This document shows positions 34,495-42,053 of a stretch of 64,000 nt of DNA, piece by piece. The notes under the pieces are model-generated. The model ran no database searches, had not been told where the DNA came from, and saw only the letters and a program-made list of their open reading frames with translations. The position numbers were made by a program, and so were the translations under genes. The stretch spans positions 124,001-188,000 of the forward strand of contig NZ_BBOJ01000019.1 in NCBI RefSeq assembly GCF_000974445.1, written 5' to 3'. Position 1 is the first letter of the stretch; the number at the start of each line of letters is the position of its first letter. Origin of the DNA: Lentzea aerocolonigenes (GTDB lineage Bacteria > Actinomycetota > Actinomycetes > Mycobacteriales > Pseudonocardiaceae).

Positions 34495-35888
34495 GGAAGC
34501 AGCTCCGCCTCGGCACGAGGCTCACCCTCGGCCTCGGCGCACTGGTGCTCGCCGTCTTCGCGATCGTCGGCGCGGTCACCTTCACGTCGATGAAGACATT
34601 TCTCGACAACCGGCTCGACGACCAGATGGCGATCAGCCAGACCGGCGCGGCGCACGACGTCGAGTACTACGACAAGGTCACCAAGCTCCCGCCGACCTGG
34701 TTCGCCGTCGTCTACAAGATGGAGGACGGTGCTCTGCGCGCCCAGCCGGGCGAGCAGCCGCAGCCGGAGGACCGCGAGGAGTTCGACGCCATCGCGAAGA
34801 GGGCGTTGGTCACCGAGCAGTTCGAGACCGAGTACCTGCGCGGCGAGGGCAAGTTCCGGCTCCGCGCGTGCCCGATCAAGACGAACGAGATCGTGCTGGT
34901 CAGCGCGGCTCCGATGGCCGACAGGGACAGCACGCTCTCGCAGCTGATCACGGTCGGGGTGATCGCGATCCTGGCCGCGCTGGTGGTCCTGGTCGTCGGC
35001 GGCCAGGCGCTGATCCGCAAGGGCCTCCAGCCGTTGTCGAACATGGCCGACACAGCACACGGCATCTCGTCGCACGACCTGACCGACTCCGCCCATCTCG
35101 CCGTGCGCGTGGACGGCAAGGGCGGCGGCGTCGAGGTCGAGGAGCTGCGTGAAGCGTTCAACACGATGCTCGCGCACATCGACTCTTCTTTGGCCGCACG
35201 CACAGCAGCAGAGCAACGCCTCCGGCGGTTCATCGCCGACGCCTCACACGAGCTGCGCACGCCGTTGACGTCGTTGCGCGGTTACGCCGACCTGTTCCGG
35301 TACGCGGCGGCCAACGAGCCGGGCGAACGCGAGAAGCACCTGGAGAAGCTGCGGTCGGAGGCGTCACGGATGAGCGTGCTGCTCGACGACCTGTTGTTGC
35401 TGGCACGCCTGGACTCGGCCGAGTCCGAACCACCGCTGCGCCCCGAGGAGCTCGACCTGGCGGTGATCGCGGAGGCGGCAGCGGACGCGTTCCGCGCGGC
35501 CAGGCCCTCGCACTCGCTGGAGGTCGACGCCGACACGGTGACCATGACCGCGGACCCGACCAGGCTGCGGCAGGTGCTCGACAACCTGCTGACCAACGCC
35601 GCCGTGCACACCCCGGCGGGCACCGCGGTGTCGGTGCAGGTGACGGCGTCCGGCGACTGGGCGGTCGTGAAGGTGAGCGACACCGGGCCCGGCATCCCGG
35701 AGGCGGACCAGGCCCGGATCTTCGACAGGTTCTACCGCGTGGACGACTCGCGGACCCGGCAGCGCGGCGGCAGCGGCCTCGGGCTCGCGGTGGTGCAGTC
35801 ACTGGTCGAAGCACACGGCGGCACGATCACCGTGGCCAGCCGCCCCGGCTCGACCACCTTCACGATCCGCCTCCCCCGTCAGCCCTAG
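34491..35888 (+). CDS. sensor histidine kinase
   Basis: 465 aa. Two membrane segments (about 11-33 and 150-172, ITVGVIAILAALVVLVVGG) flank an extracellular sensor of about 115 residues. HAMP region, then HisKA with ADASHELRTPLTSLRGYAD (phospho-His), and HATPase_c with N box VLDNLLTNAAVHTP, G1 DTGPGIPEADQ, F box IFDRFYRVDDS and G2 GGSGLGLAVV. Partner of the preceding regulator. The ligand is unknown; the redox operon next door suggests an envelope redox or metal signal. Confidence 0.92.
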   Translation: MRKQLRLGTRLTLGLGALVLAVFAIVGAVTFTSMKTFLDNRLDDQMAISQTGAAHDVEYYDKVTKLPPTWFAVVYKMEDGALRAQPGEQPQPEDREEFDAIAKRALVTEQFETEYLRGEGKFRLRACPIKTNEIVLVSAAPMADRDSTLSQLITVGVIAILAALVVLVVGGQALIRKGLQPLSNMADTAHGISSHDLTDSAHLAVRVDGKGGGVEVEELREAFNTMLAHIDSSLAARTAAEQRLRRFIADASHELRTPLTSLRGYADLFRYAAANEPGEREKHLEKLRSEASRMSVLLDDLLLLARLDSAESEPPLRPEELDLAVIAEAAADAFRAARPSHSLEVDADTVTMTADPTRLRQVLDNLLTNAAVHTPAGTAVSVQVTASGDWAVVKVSDTGPGIPEADQARIFDRFYRVDDSRTRQRGGSGLGLAVVQSLVEAHGGTITVASRPGSTTFTIRLPRQP

Positions 35889-35895
35889 CTTGACC

Positions 35896-35946
35896 GCACG
35901 CGGGGCCCTCGCGTCCTCCAGGAGAGTACGAAAGCTCCCCGCGTAC
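35896..35946. repeat. 51-bp palindromic repeat, copy B
   Basis: Outer arms GCACGCGGGG and CCCCGCGTAC (one mismatch), inner core CTCCAGGAG. It lies 7 bp after the kinase stop, on the convergent side of the aldo/keto reductase gene. Confidence 0.8.
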
Positions 35947-35959
35947 TTTCCGGCTGACG

Positions 35960-36010
35960 GCACGCGGGGCCCTTGCGTGCGCTCAGTGCGCACGAAAGCT
36001 CCCCGCGTGC
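35960..36010. repeat. 51-bp palindromic repeat, copy C
   Basis: Outer arms GCACGCGGGG / CCCCGCGTGC with core TGCGCTCAGTGCGCA. Tandem to copy B (64 bp start to start) and ending 6 bp before the aldo/keto reductase stop. The pair could terminate both convergent transcripts. Confidence 0.8.
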
Positions 36011-36016
36011 ACTTCG

Positions 36017-37045
36017 CTACTCGGCCTGCGAGCTCGTCGCCCACAGGTCGATGCCCGACTCGACGGCGTACTTGTCGATCTCGGCGAGCTCGTCGTCGGT
36101 CAACGGCGACGCCTGCAACGCCGCGAGGTTCTGCTCCAGCTGCCCCACCGACGACGCGCCGATCAAGGCCGACGTGACGCGCGGGTCGCGGATGGTCCAC
36201 GTCAACGCGAGCTGGGCCAGCGACTGCCCGCGGGACTTCGCGATCTCGTTCAGCGCCCGGATGCGGCCGAGGTTCTCCTCGGTCAGCAGGTCCGTCGACA
36301 GCGACTTGCCCTGCGAGGCGCGCGAGCCCTCCGGAATGCCGTTGAGGTACCGGTCGGTCAGCATGCCCTGCGCGAGCGGCGAGAACGCGATGCAGCCCGC
36401 GCCGACCTCCTCCAGCGTGTCCAGCAGCTCCGGCTCGATCCAGCGGTTCAGCATCGAGTACGACGGCTGGTGGATCAGCAACGGCACGCCCGCGGACCGC
36501 AGCAGCTCGGCCGCCTCACGCGTCTTGGCGGGCGAGTACGACGAGATGCCGACGTAGAGCGCCTTGCCCTGCTGCACCGCGCTGACCAGCGCGCCCATCG
36601 TCTCCTCGAGCGGCGTCTCGGGGTCGAACCGGTGCGAGTAGAAGATGTCGACGTAGTCGAGCCCCATCCGCGTCAGCGACTGGTCGAGCGAGCTCAGCAG
36701 GTACTTGCGGCTGCCCCACTCCCCGTACGGTCCCGGCCACATGTCGTAGCCCGCCTTCGTCGAAATCACCAGCTCGTCGCGGTACGGCCTGAGATCATCG
36801 GAGAGGATCTGCCCGAACGTGACTTCCGCCGAGCCGTACGGCGGACCGTAGTTGTTGGCGAGGTCGAAGTGCGTGACACCGAGGTCGAACGCCCTGCGCG
36901 CGATCCCGCGACCCAGCTCGTACGGCCGGTCGCCGCCGAAGTTGTGCCACAGACCGAGCGAGATGGCCGGCAGCTTGAGACCGCTGCGACCCGTCCGCCG
37001 GTACGTCATCTGGTCGTAGCGCACGCTATCCGCGAGGTAGGACAT
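36017..37045 (-). CDS. aldo/keto reductase (YghZ/Kv-beta type)
   Basis: 342 aa. Motifs: FDLANNYGPPYGSAE (catalytic Asp/Tyr), STKAGYDMWPGPYGEWGSRK (catalytic Lys), VDIFYSHRFDPETPLEE, QPSYSMLNRWIE and the NADPH-binding LIGASSVGQLEQN. This branch includes L-glyceraldehyde 3-phosphate reductase and detoxifies aldehydes with NADPH. Start ATG at 37045; divergent from the gene at 37056 with almost no gap, so their promoters lie within each other's 5' ends. Confidence 0.9.
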   Translation of the reverse strand: MSYLADSVRYDQMTYRRTGRSGLKLPAISLGLWHNFGGDRPYELGRGIARRAFDLGVTHFDLANNYGPPYGSAEVTFGQILSDDLRPYRDELVISTKAGYDMWPGPYGEWGSRKYLLSSLDQSLTRMGLDYVDIFYSHRFDPETPLEETMGALVSAVQQGKALYVGISSYSPAKTREAAELLRSAGVPLLIHQPSYSMLNRWIEPELLDTLEEVGAGCIAFSPLAQGMLTDRYLNGIPEGSRASQGKSLSTDLLTEENLGRIRALNEIAKSRGQSLAQLALTWTIRDPRVTSALIGASSVGQLEQNLAALQASPLTDDELAEIDKYAVESGIDLWATSSQAE

Positions 37046-37055
37046 GGTGCACACG

Positions 37056-38762
37056 ATGTCACGTCCTAGTGAGACAGAGCAGGACATGAAACGCGCTGCT
37101 GAGGCGGGCGAAGTGCTCGACCTCTCACGTCGTGGGAACAACGTGCTGCGCGCTCAGGCGATCCACGACCTGCTGTACGCGGGAGACGTCGGCCCGGTCG
37201 GGCTCCAGGTGAGCGGCGCCCGGATCACCGGCCAGCTGGCTCTCGACTTCTTCCAGTCGTCATCGCCGTTGTTGCTGGACAACTGCTTCTTCGAAGAGCC
37301 GCTGTCGCTCTTCCACACGGACCTGCCTGGGCTGTCGCTCGACGACTCGACGTTGCCCGGCATCAACGCAGAAGGCCTGCGCACGAACTATTTCGGCATG
37401 CGGGACGCCCGCTGCACCGGTGTCCTGGACCTGGACAACGCGAGGATCGACGGCCCGCTACTGCTCACGAGGAGCAGACTGCACGGTCTCGACGCCGGAG
37501 GGATGCACGTCAGCCGCGACGTGTGGATGGACGACGTGTTCGTCACCTCCGAGAACATCGGGTGCTGGTTCGACAGCTGCGACATCGGCATGGATCTCAT
37601 GCTCAACAGGGCCGTCGTCGACGCCGCCAACGACGGGATCTACCTCGACGGTTCCCGGATCGGCGGCATGGTCAGGCTGCACAACGCCTTCGTGCGGTCG
37701 GGCGGGAACGGCGACGCGGTGACCTTCACCGACGCGACGGCACGCGGACTCCGCCTCGGCGGCGCGGTGCTGCGCAGCGACACCGGTGCCGCACTGCGCG
37801 GCAACGGCGCGCACATCCGCTCCGGCATCACCCTCGACCGCGGCTTCAACGCTCTGAGCAACAGCGCCGGTCCCACCGTCGAACTCATCAACGCGAGACT
37901 CGGCGGGGACCTCTGGATCGGCGGGTTCATCCGCAACCGGACCGGCGAGGCCGTGACGGTGCACAGAGCGACCATCGAGGGCAGCCTGGTGGTGTTCCGC
38001 TCGCGCATCGAGGCGAAGTCGTTCGGCGCCGCGCTGGAGATCAGCGACACCGACGTCGGAGGCGAGATCACCATCAGCCCCCGCAAGATCATCAATCACG
38101 GCGGCGGACTCGCGGTCGACCTGTTCACGACACGAGCAGGGCGGGCGCTCCTGCTCGACGTCGCGGAGCTCACCGACGCCGGCGGGTTCACCACGTCGCT
38201 GAACGGCCTGACCTACCCGGAACCACCTGAGGACACCGGCGCGTGGCTCACGATGCTGCGTGACCACACGCCGGAGTACGAAGCCCAGCCGTACCAACAA
38301 CTTGCGGCCGTCCACCGAGCCGCCGGCCACGAGCACACGGCCCGCAAGGTCCTGATCGCGCAGCAGAAAGACCTCCGCCACCGCGGCGACCCCGGCAACA
38401 AGCTGTGGCACTGGTTCCTCGGCGTCACCCTCGGCTACGGCTACAAGCCGTCCAGGGCCGTGGCGGGTCTGCTGATCACGTTCCTGCTCTCGCTCTGTCT
38501 GGTGTGGACAGCCGGGGAGAACAACGGCCTGACCCCGGCCAAGGACCGCCCAGCGGACTCCTGTTCATCTGTGAACAGAATCAGTCTTGCGGCGGACCTC
38601 GCGATCCCGCTCGTGAAGCTCGGCGGCACACCGAGATGCGAACTGGCGAACGGACCAGCCGGGCAGTGGGCGACCGGAGCAGGGTGGGTCGTGCAGATCC
38701 TGGGGTGGTCGTTCGCCACGTTGAGCGTCGCGGGCTTCACCGGACTCGTTCGCAAAACATGA
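37056..38762 (+). CDS. membrane-anchored beta-helix-like protein, unknown function
   Basis: About 568 aa; starts at 37044, 37056 or 37086 are all possible. Most of the protein is an irregular run of about 20-residue repeats with alternating hydrophobic positions (GLQVSGARITGQLALDF, DARCTGVLDLDNARIDGPLL, GAALRGNGAHIRSGITL), which reads like a right-handed beta helix. Then a short helical segment (QLAAVHRAAGHEHTARKVL) and two membrane segments near the C-terminus (AVAGLLITFLLSLCLVW and GWVVQILGWSFATLSVAGF). Actinobacterial relatives are often labelled membrane-associated oxidoreductase without evidence. The function is unknown to me. Confidence 0.7.
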   Translation: MSRPSETEQDMKRAAEAGEVLDLSRRGNNVLRAQAIHDLLYAGDVGPVGLQVSGARITGQLALDFFQSSSPLLLDNCFFEEPLSLFHTDLPGLSLDDSTLPGINAEGLRTNYFGMRDARCTGVLDLDNARIDGPLLLTRSRLHGLDAGGMHVSRDVWMDDVFVTSENIGCWFDSCDIGMDLMLNRAVVDAANDGIYLDGSRIGGMVRLHNAFVRSGGNGDAVTFTDATARGLRLGGAVLRSDTGAALRGNGAHIRSGITLDRGFNALSNSAGPTVELINARLGGDLWIGGFIRNRTGEAVTVHRATIEGSLVVFRSRIEAKSFGAALEISDTDVGGEITISPRKIINHGGGLAVDLFTTRAGRALLLDVAELTDAGGFTTSLNGLTYPEPPEDTGAWLTMLRDHTPEYEAQPYQQLAAVHRAAGHEHTARKVLIAQQKDLRHRGDPGNKLWHWFLGVTLGYGYKPSRAVAGLLITFLLSLCLVWTAGENNGLTPAKDRPADSCSSVNRISLAADLAIPLVKLGGTPRCELANGPAGQWATGAGWVVQILGWSFATLSVAGFTGLVRKT

Positions 38763-38780
38763 CGAACTGTCACACCGAAT

Positions 38781-38820
38781 AACGACGAGGGCCCGCCCAC
38801 CTGGGCGAACCCTCGTTGTT
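38781..38820. terminator. bidirectional hairpin between membrane protein gene and tRNA-Thr
   Basis: Outer stem AACGACGAGGG / CCCTCGTTGTT (one wobble) with an inner CGCCC/GGGCG pair. It serves as the end of the + strand gene and lies 6 bp beyond the 3' end of the - strand tRNA. Confidence 0.75.
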
Positions 38821-38825
38821 GAAGA

Positions 38826-38897
38826 GCCGGCGAGGGGAATCGAACCCCTAACCTTTCGCTTACAAGGCGAGTGCTCTGCCAATTGAGCTACGCCGGC
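38826..38897 (-). tRNA. tRNA-Thr (anticodon UGU)
   Basis: 72-nt cloverleaf on the minus strand: acceptor GCCGGCG/CGCCGGC, D-arm GCTC/GAGC, anticodon loop CTTGTAA giving anticodon UGU, T-arm AGGGG-TTCGATT-CCCCT. The outermost anticodon-stem pair is a C-A mismatch. CCA is not encoded. Confidence 0.95.
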
Positions 38898-39067
38898 CTG
38901 GCTCGTGTTCGCGAACATGGTAAGCGCCCGTTGCGGGTGCTACCTGCGGCGAACGGTCTGCTCTCAGTGTGATCGGATTGCTCCGACCGGAGTCGGACCA
39001 ACCAACTGAGTGGCTCAAAGCGCCCAGCAGGCCGCCTTGACCAGGTCAGGAGGGTAACCAACAGACA

Positions 39068-40504
39068 GTGATCATGTCCTCCTTTTCGGGTCGCCCGATC
39101 GGAGGTGGTCGACGACACAGCAACAGTCGAAGGACTCCTCACGATCACACGACGGAGGTGCACGAGATTTCCACGAACAACCTGCACGGCCCCGCGCTGC
39201 CCGACGACACCACTGTTCACCTGGTACTCGATCTCGCACTGAAGATCGGTGAGGTCCAAATGGCCAGTGGGGCCGGTGCGGCCGATGTGACAGCGACGAT
39301 TCTTTCCGTTACCGAGAGCTATGGACTTCCGCACACGGAAGTCGACGTGATCTACACCTCTATCAGCGTTTCCTGTCACAGAGGAACGGACGCGCCGCCG
39401 ATCACCGCAGTCCGGGTCGTCCGGCAACGCAGTCTCGACTACACGCGGCTGGCCGCCGTCGAGCACCTCGTGCGGAACCTCGGGCCGATCGAGGACGCGC
39501 ACGCCGAGCTCGAGAACATCACCACCGCCAAGCACCCGTACCCGCGCTGGGTCGCCACCGTCGCCTGGGCCGGCATGGCCGCGGCCGTCGCGTTCCTCGT
39601 CGGCGGCGGGCTGGAGCTCGCGATCACCGCCGGGGTCGTCACCGCCGTGATCGACCGCGTCGGCCGGATTCTCAACCGCCGTGCGCTGCCCTTCTTCTTC
39701 CAGCAGGTCGTCGGCGGTGCGCTCGCCACGGGCGCGGCGCTCACCGTGTTCGCCACCGGGCTGCTGCCCGACGTCCGGCCGAGCCTGCTGGTCGCCGTCG
39801 GCATCGTCGTGCTGCTCTCCGGGCTCGCCCTGGTCAGCACGGTGCAGGACGCGATCTCCGGCTACAACGTCACGGCCGCCGGCCGCACCGTCGAGACCGT
39901 GCTGCTCAGCGCCGGTCTGATCGCGGGTGTCGCGCTCGCCATCCGTACGGCCGTCCACTTCGGACTCCAGATCAAGCTGACCGACCCGCTGCCGCCGTTG
40001 ATCTCCGCGGTCCCGATGCAGTTCGCGGCCGGTGCGGCGACCAGCGCGTTCTTCGCGCTCGCCTGCTACGCCCGGCCCCGCGCGCTCGTCGCCGCCGCCA
40101 TCTCCGGCGCGATCGGCACCGCCGCCTACGGCCTGGTCACCTCGTTCGGCCTCGACGCGCTGCTCGGGTCCGCCGTCGCCGCCGCGATCACCGGGTTCGG
40201 CGGCGCGACCATGACCCGCCGGTTGCGCATCCCGACGCTGGTCGTCGTGCAGGCAGGAGTCGTGCCGCTGCTGCCCGGCTGGACCACGTACCGGGGGCTG
40301 TTCCAGCTCACCGCGGAGGGCGATCCGGCCGGTTTGAGCACTTTGGTGTTCGCGAGTGGTATTGCTCTCGCTCTCGCCGGAGGGGTGGTGTTCGGCGAGT
40401 ACCTGGCCCAGCCGGTGCGCACCGGACTGGGTCGTCTGGAGCGGAAGTTCGCTGGTCCACGCATGTCCGGGCCGCTCAAACCCACCAAGCGTCGGTTGGA
40501 GTGA
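39068..40504 (+). CDS. ThrE-type threonine/serine exporter family membrane protein
   Basis: 478 aa from GTG 39068 (ATG 39074 also possible). The N-terminal cytosolic domain begins with VLDLALKIGEVQMASGAGAA and carries TSISVSCHRG, typical of the ThrE/DUF1212 family. It is followed by about ten membrane segments, with FFFQQVVGGALATGAA and AGVVPLLPGWTTYRGLFQL. Corynebacterium ThrE exports threonine and serine by proton antiport. The tRNA-Thr gene beside it is probably coincidental. Confidence 0.85.
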   Translation: MIMSSFSGRPIGGGRRHSNSRRTPHDHTTEVHEISTNNLHGPALPDDTTVHLVLDLALKIGEVQMASGAGAADVTATILSVTESYGLPHTEVDVIYTSISVSCHRGTDAPPITAVRVVRQRSLDYTRLAAVEHLVRNLGPIEDAHAELENITTAKHPYPRWVATVAWAGMAAAVAFLVGGGLELAITAGVVTAVIDRVGRILNRRALPFFFQQVVGGALATGAALTVFATGLLPDVRPSLLVAVGIVVLLSGLALVSTVQDAISGYNVTAAGRTVETVLLSAGLIAGVALAIRTAVHFGLQIKLTDPLPPLISAVPMQFAAGAATSAFFALACYARPRALVAAAISGAIGTAAYGLVTSFGLDALLGSAVAAAITGFGGATMTRRLRIPTLVVVQAGVVPLLPGWTTYRGLFQLTAEGDPAGLSTLVFASGIALALAGGVVFGEYLAQPVRTGLGRLERKFAGPRMSGPLKPTKRRLE

Positions 40505-40574
40505 ACCTCGCTGTGACGGGGGTTACACGACACGCCCCGGACACGCGTCCGCACTAGCCTCGGTGTTTGTGAGC

Positions 40575-42008
40575 ATGGACATTGGCGAGAACGGGGCGGA
40601 ATTCGTAGTCGTGGCCAACCGGCTGCCGGTTGACCTGGAGCGCTTGCCCGACGGGACAGAACGGTGGAAGCACAGCCCCGGTGGGTTGGTGAGCGCGCTC
40701 GAACCGTTCCTCCGCTCACACAGCGGCGCGTGGGTCGGCTGGCCGGGTGTGGCCGACGCCGAGGTCGCTCCGTTCGAGGACGACGGCCTGCTGCTGCACC
40801 CGGTCGAGCTGTCCGCCAAAGAGGTCGAGGACTACTACGAGGGCTTCTCCAACGGCACGCTGTGGCCGCTCTACCACGACGTCGTCGCGCAGCCCGCGTT
40901 CCACCGGCACTGGTGGAACTCCTACGTGCGGGTCAACCAGCGGTTCGCCGACGCGACCGCGAAGGTCGCCGCCCAGGGCGCGACCGTGTGGGTGCAGGAC
41001 TACCAGCTGCAGCTCGTCCCGGCGATGCTGCGCGAGCAGCGGCCCGACCTCAAGATCGGCTTCTTCCTGCACATCCCGTTCCCGCCGGTCGAGCTGTTCA
41101 TGCAGCTCCCGTGGCGCACGGAGATCATCCGCGGCCTGCTCGGCGCCGACCTGGTGGGCTTCCACCGGCCCGGTGGCGCGCAGAACTTCCTCTGGCTGGC
41201 CAGGCGCCTGGTCGGCCTGGAGCCGAGCCGCGGCACCGTCGGCGTCCGGACCCGGCCCGGTGTCGTGCAGGTCGGTGACCGCACGGTGCGCGTCGGCGCG
41301 TTCCCGATCTCGATCGACAGCGCGGGCCTCGACGCGGTGGCGCGGCGCAAGGAGACGCAGGCCCGCGCGAAGCAGATTCGAGCGGATCTGGGCAACCCGA
41401 AGCGCATCCTGCTGGGCGTGGACCGTCTCGACTACACGAAGGGCATCGACGTCCGGATCCGCGCTCTGTACGAGCTGATCGCGGACGGACGCGTGAACCC
41501 GGAGGACGTCACGATGGTCCAGCTCGCCACGCCCAGCCGTGAGCGCGTCGACCACTACAAGACGATGCGCCAGGACATCGAGCAGTCCGTCGGCCGGATC
41601 AACGGCGAGTTCGGCCGGGTCGGCAAACCCGTCGTGCACTACCTGCACCAGTCGGTGAACCGCGAGGAGCTCGTCGCGTTCATGAGCGCGGCGGACGTCA
41701 TGGTCGTCACGCCTGTTCGGGACGGAATGAACCTCGTGTGCAAGGAGTACGTGGCCTGCCGATATGATCTTGGTGGAGCTCTGGTGCTCAGCGAGTTCGC
41801 CGGCGCTGCCGCAGAACTGACCAGTGCGTTCCTGGTGAACCCCCATGATCTGGACGGTGTCAAGAACGCTCTGCAGGCCGCCCTCGACATCGATCCTGCT
41901 GAAGGCCGCCGTAGGATGCGCGCGCTGCGCCGCCAAGTCCTCACCCACGACGTTGACCGCTGGGCGAGGTCGTTCCTGGAGGCGTTGGGCACGCAGACCT
42001 CGGTCTGA
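40575..42008 (+). CDS. otsA: trehalose-6-phosphate synthase
   Basis: 477 aa from ATG 40575 (GTG 40569 possible). GT20 family: VVVANRLPVDLE, HSGAWVGWPG, WPLYHDVVAQPAFH, VWVQDYQLQLVPAMLR, FFLHIPFPPVELF and nucleotide-sugar motifs GVDRLDYTKGIDVR and TPVRDGMNLVCKEYVA. It transfers glucose from UDP- or ADP-glucose to glucose-6-phosphate. The phosphatase fusion gene follows 45 bp downstream, so the pair forms the OtsA-OtsB trehalose route. Confidence 0.95.
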   Translation: MDIGENGAEFVVVANRLPVDLERLPDGTERWKHSPGGLVSALEPFLRSHSGAWVGWPGVADAEVAPFEDDGLLLHPVELSAKEVEDYYEGFSNGTLWPLYHDVVAQPAFHRHWWNSYVRVNQRFADATAKVAAQGATVWVQDYQLQLVPAMLREQRPDLKIGFFLHIPFPPVELFMQLPWRTEIIRGLLGADLVGFHRPGGAQNFLWLARRLVGLEPSRGTVGVRTRPGVVQVGDRTVRVGAFPISIDSAGLDAVARRKETQARAKQIRADLGNPKRILLGVDRLDYTKGIDVRIRALYELIADGRVNPEDVTMVQLATPSRERVDHYKTMRQDIEQSVGRINGEFGRVGKPVVHYLHQSVNREELVAFMSAADVMVVTPVRDGMNLVCKEYVACRYDLGGALVLSEFAGAAAELTSAFLVNPHDLDGVKNALQAALDIDPAEGRRRMRALRRQVLTHDVDRWARSFLEALGTQTSV

Positions 42009-42053
42009 ATCCTTTCAGATCCCATTGACCCGACGAGTGCTCCAGGAGGGGCG

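Noticed and set aside
35890..36177. Small open frames with repeated RGPCVRS-like peptides
   Set aside because: They are translations of the 51-bp palindromic repeats, not proteins.
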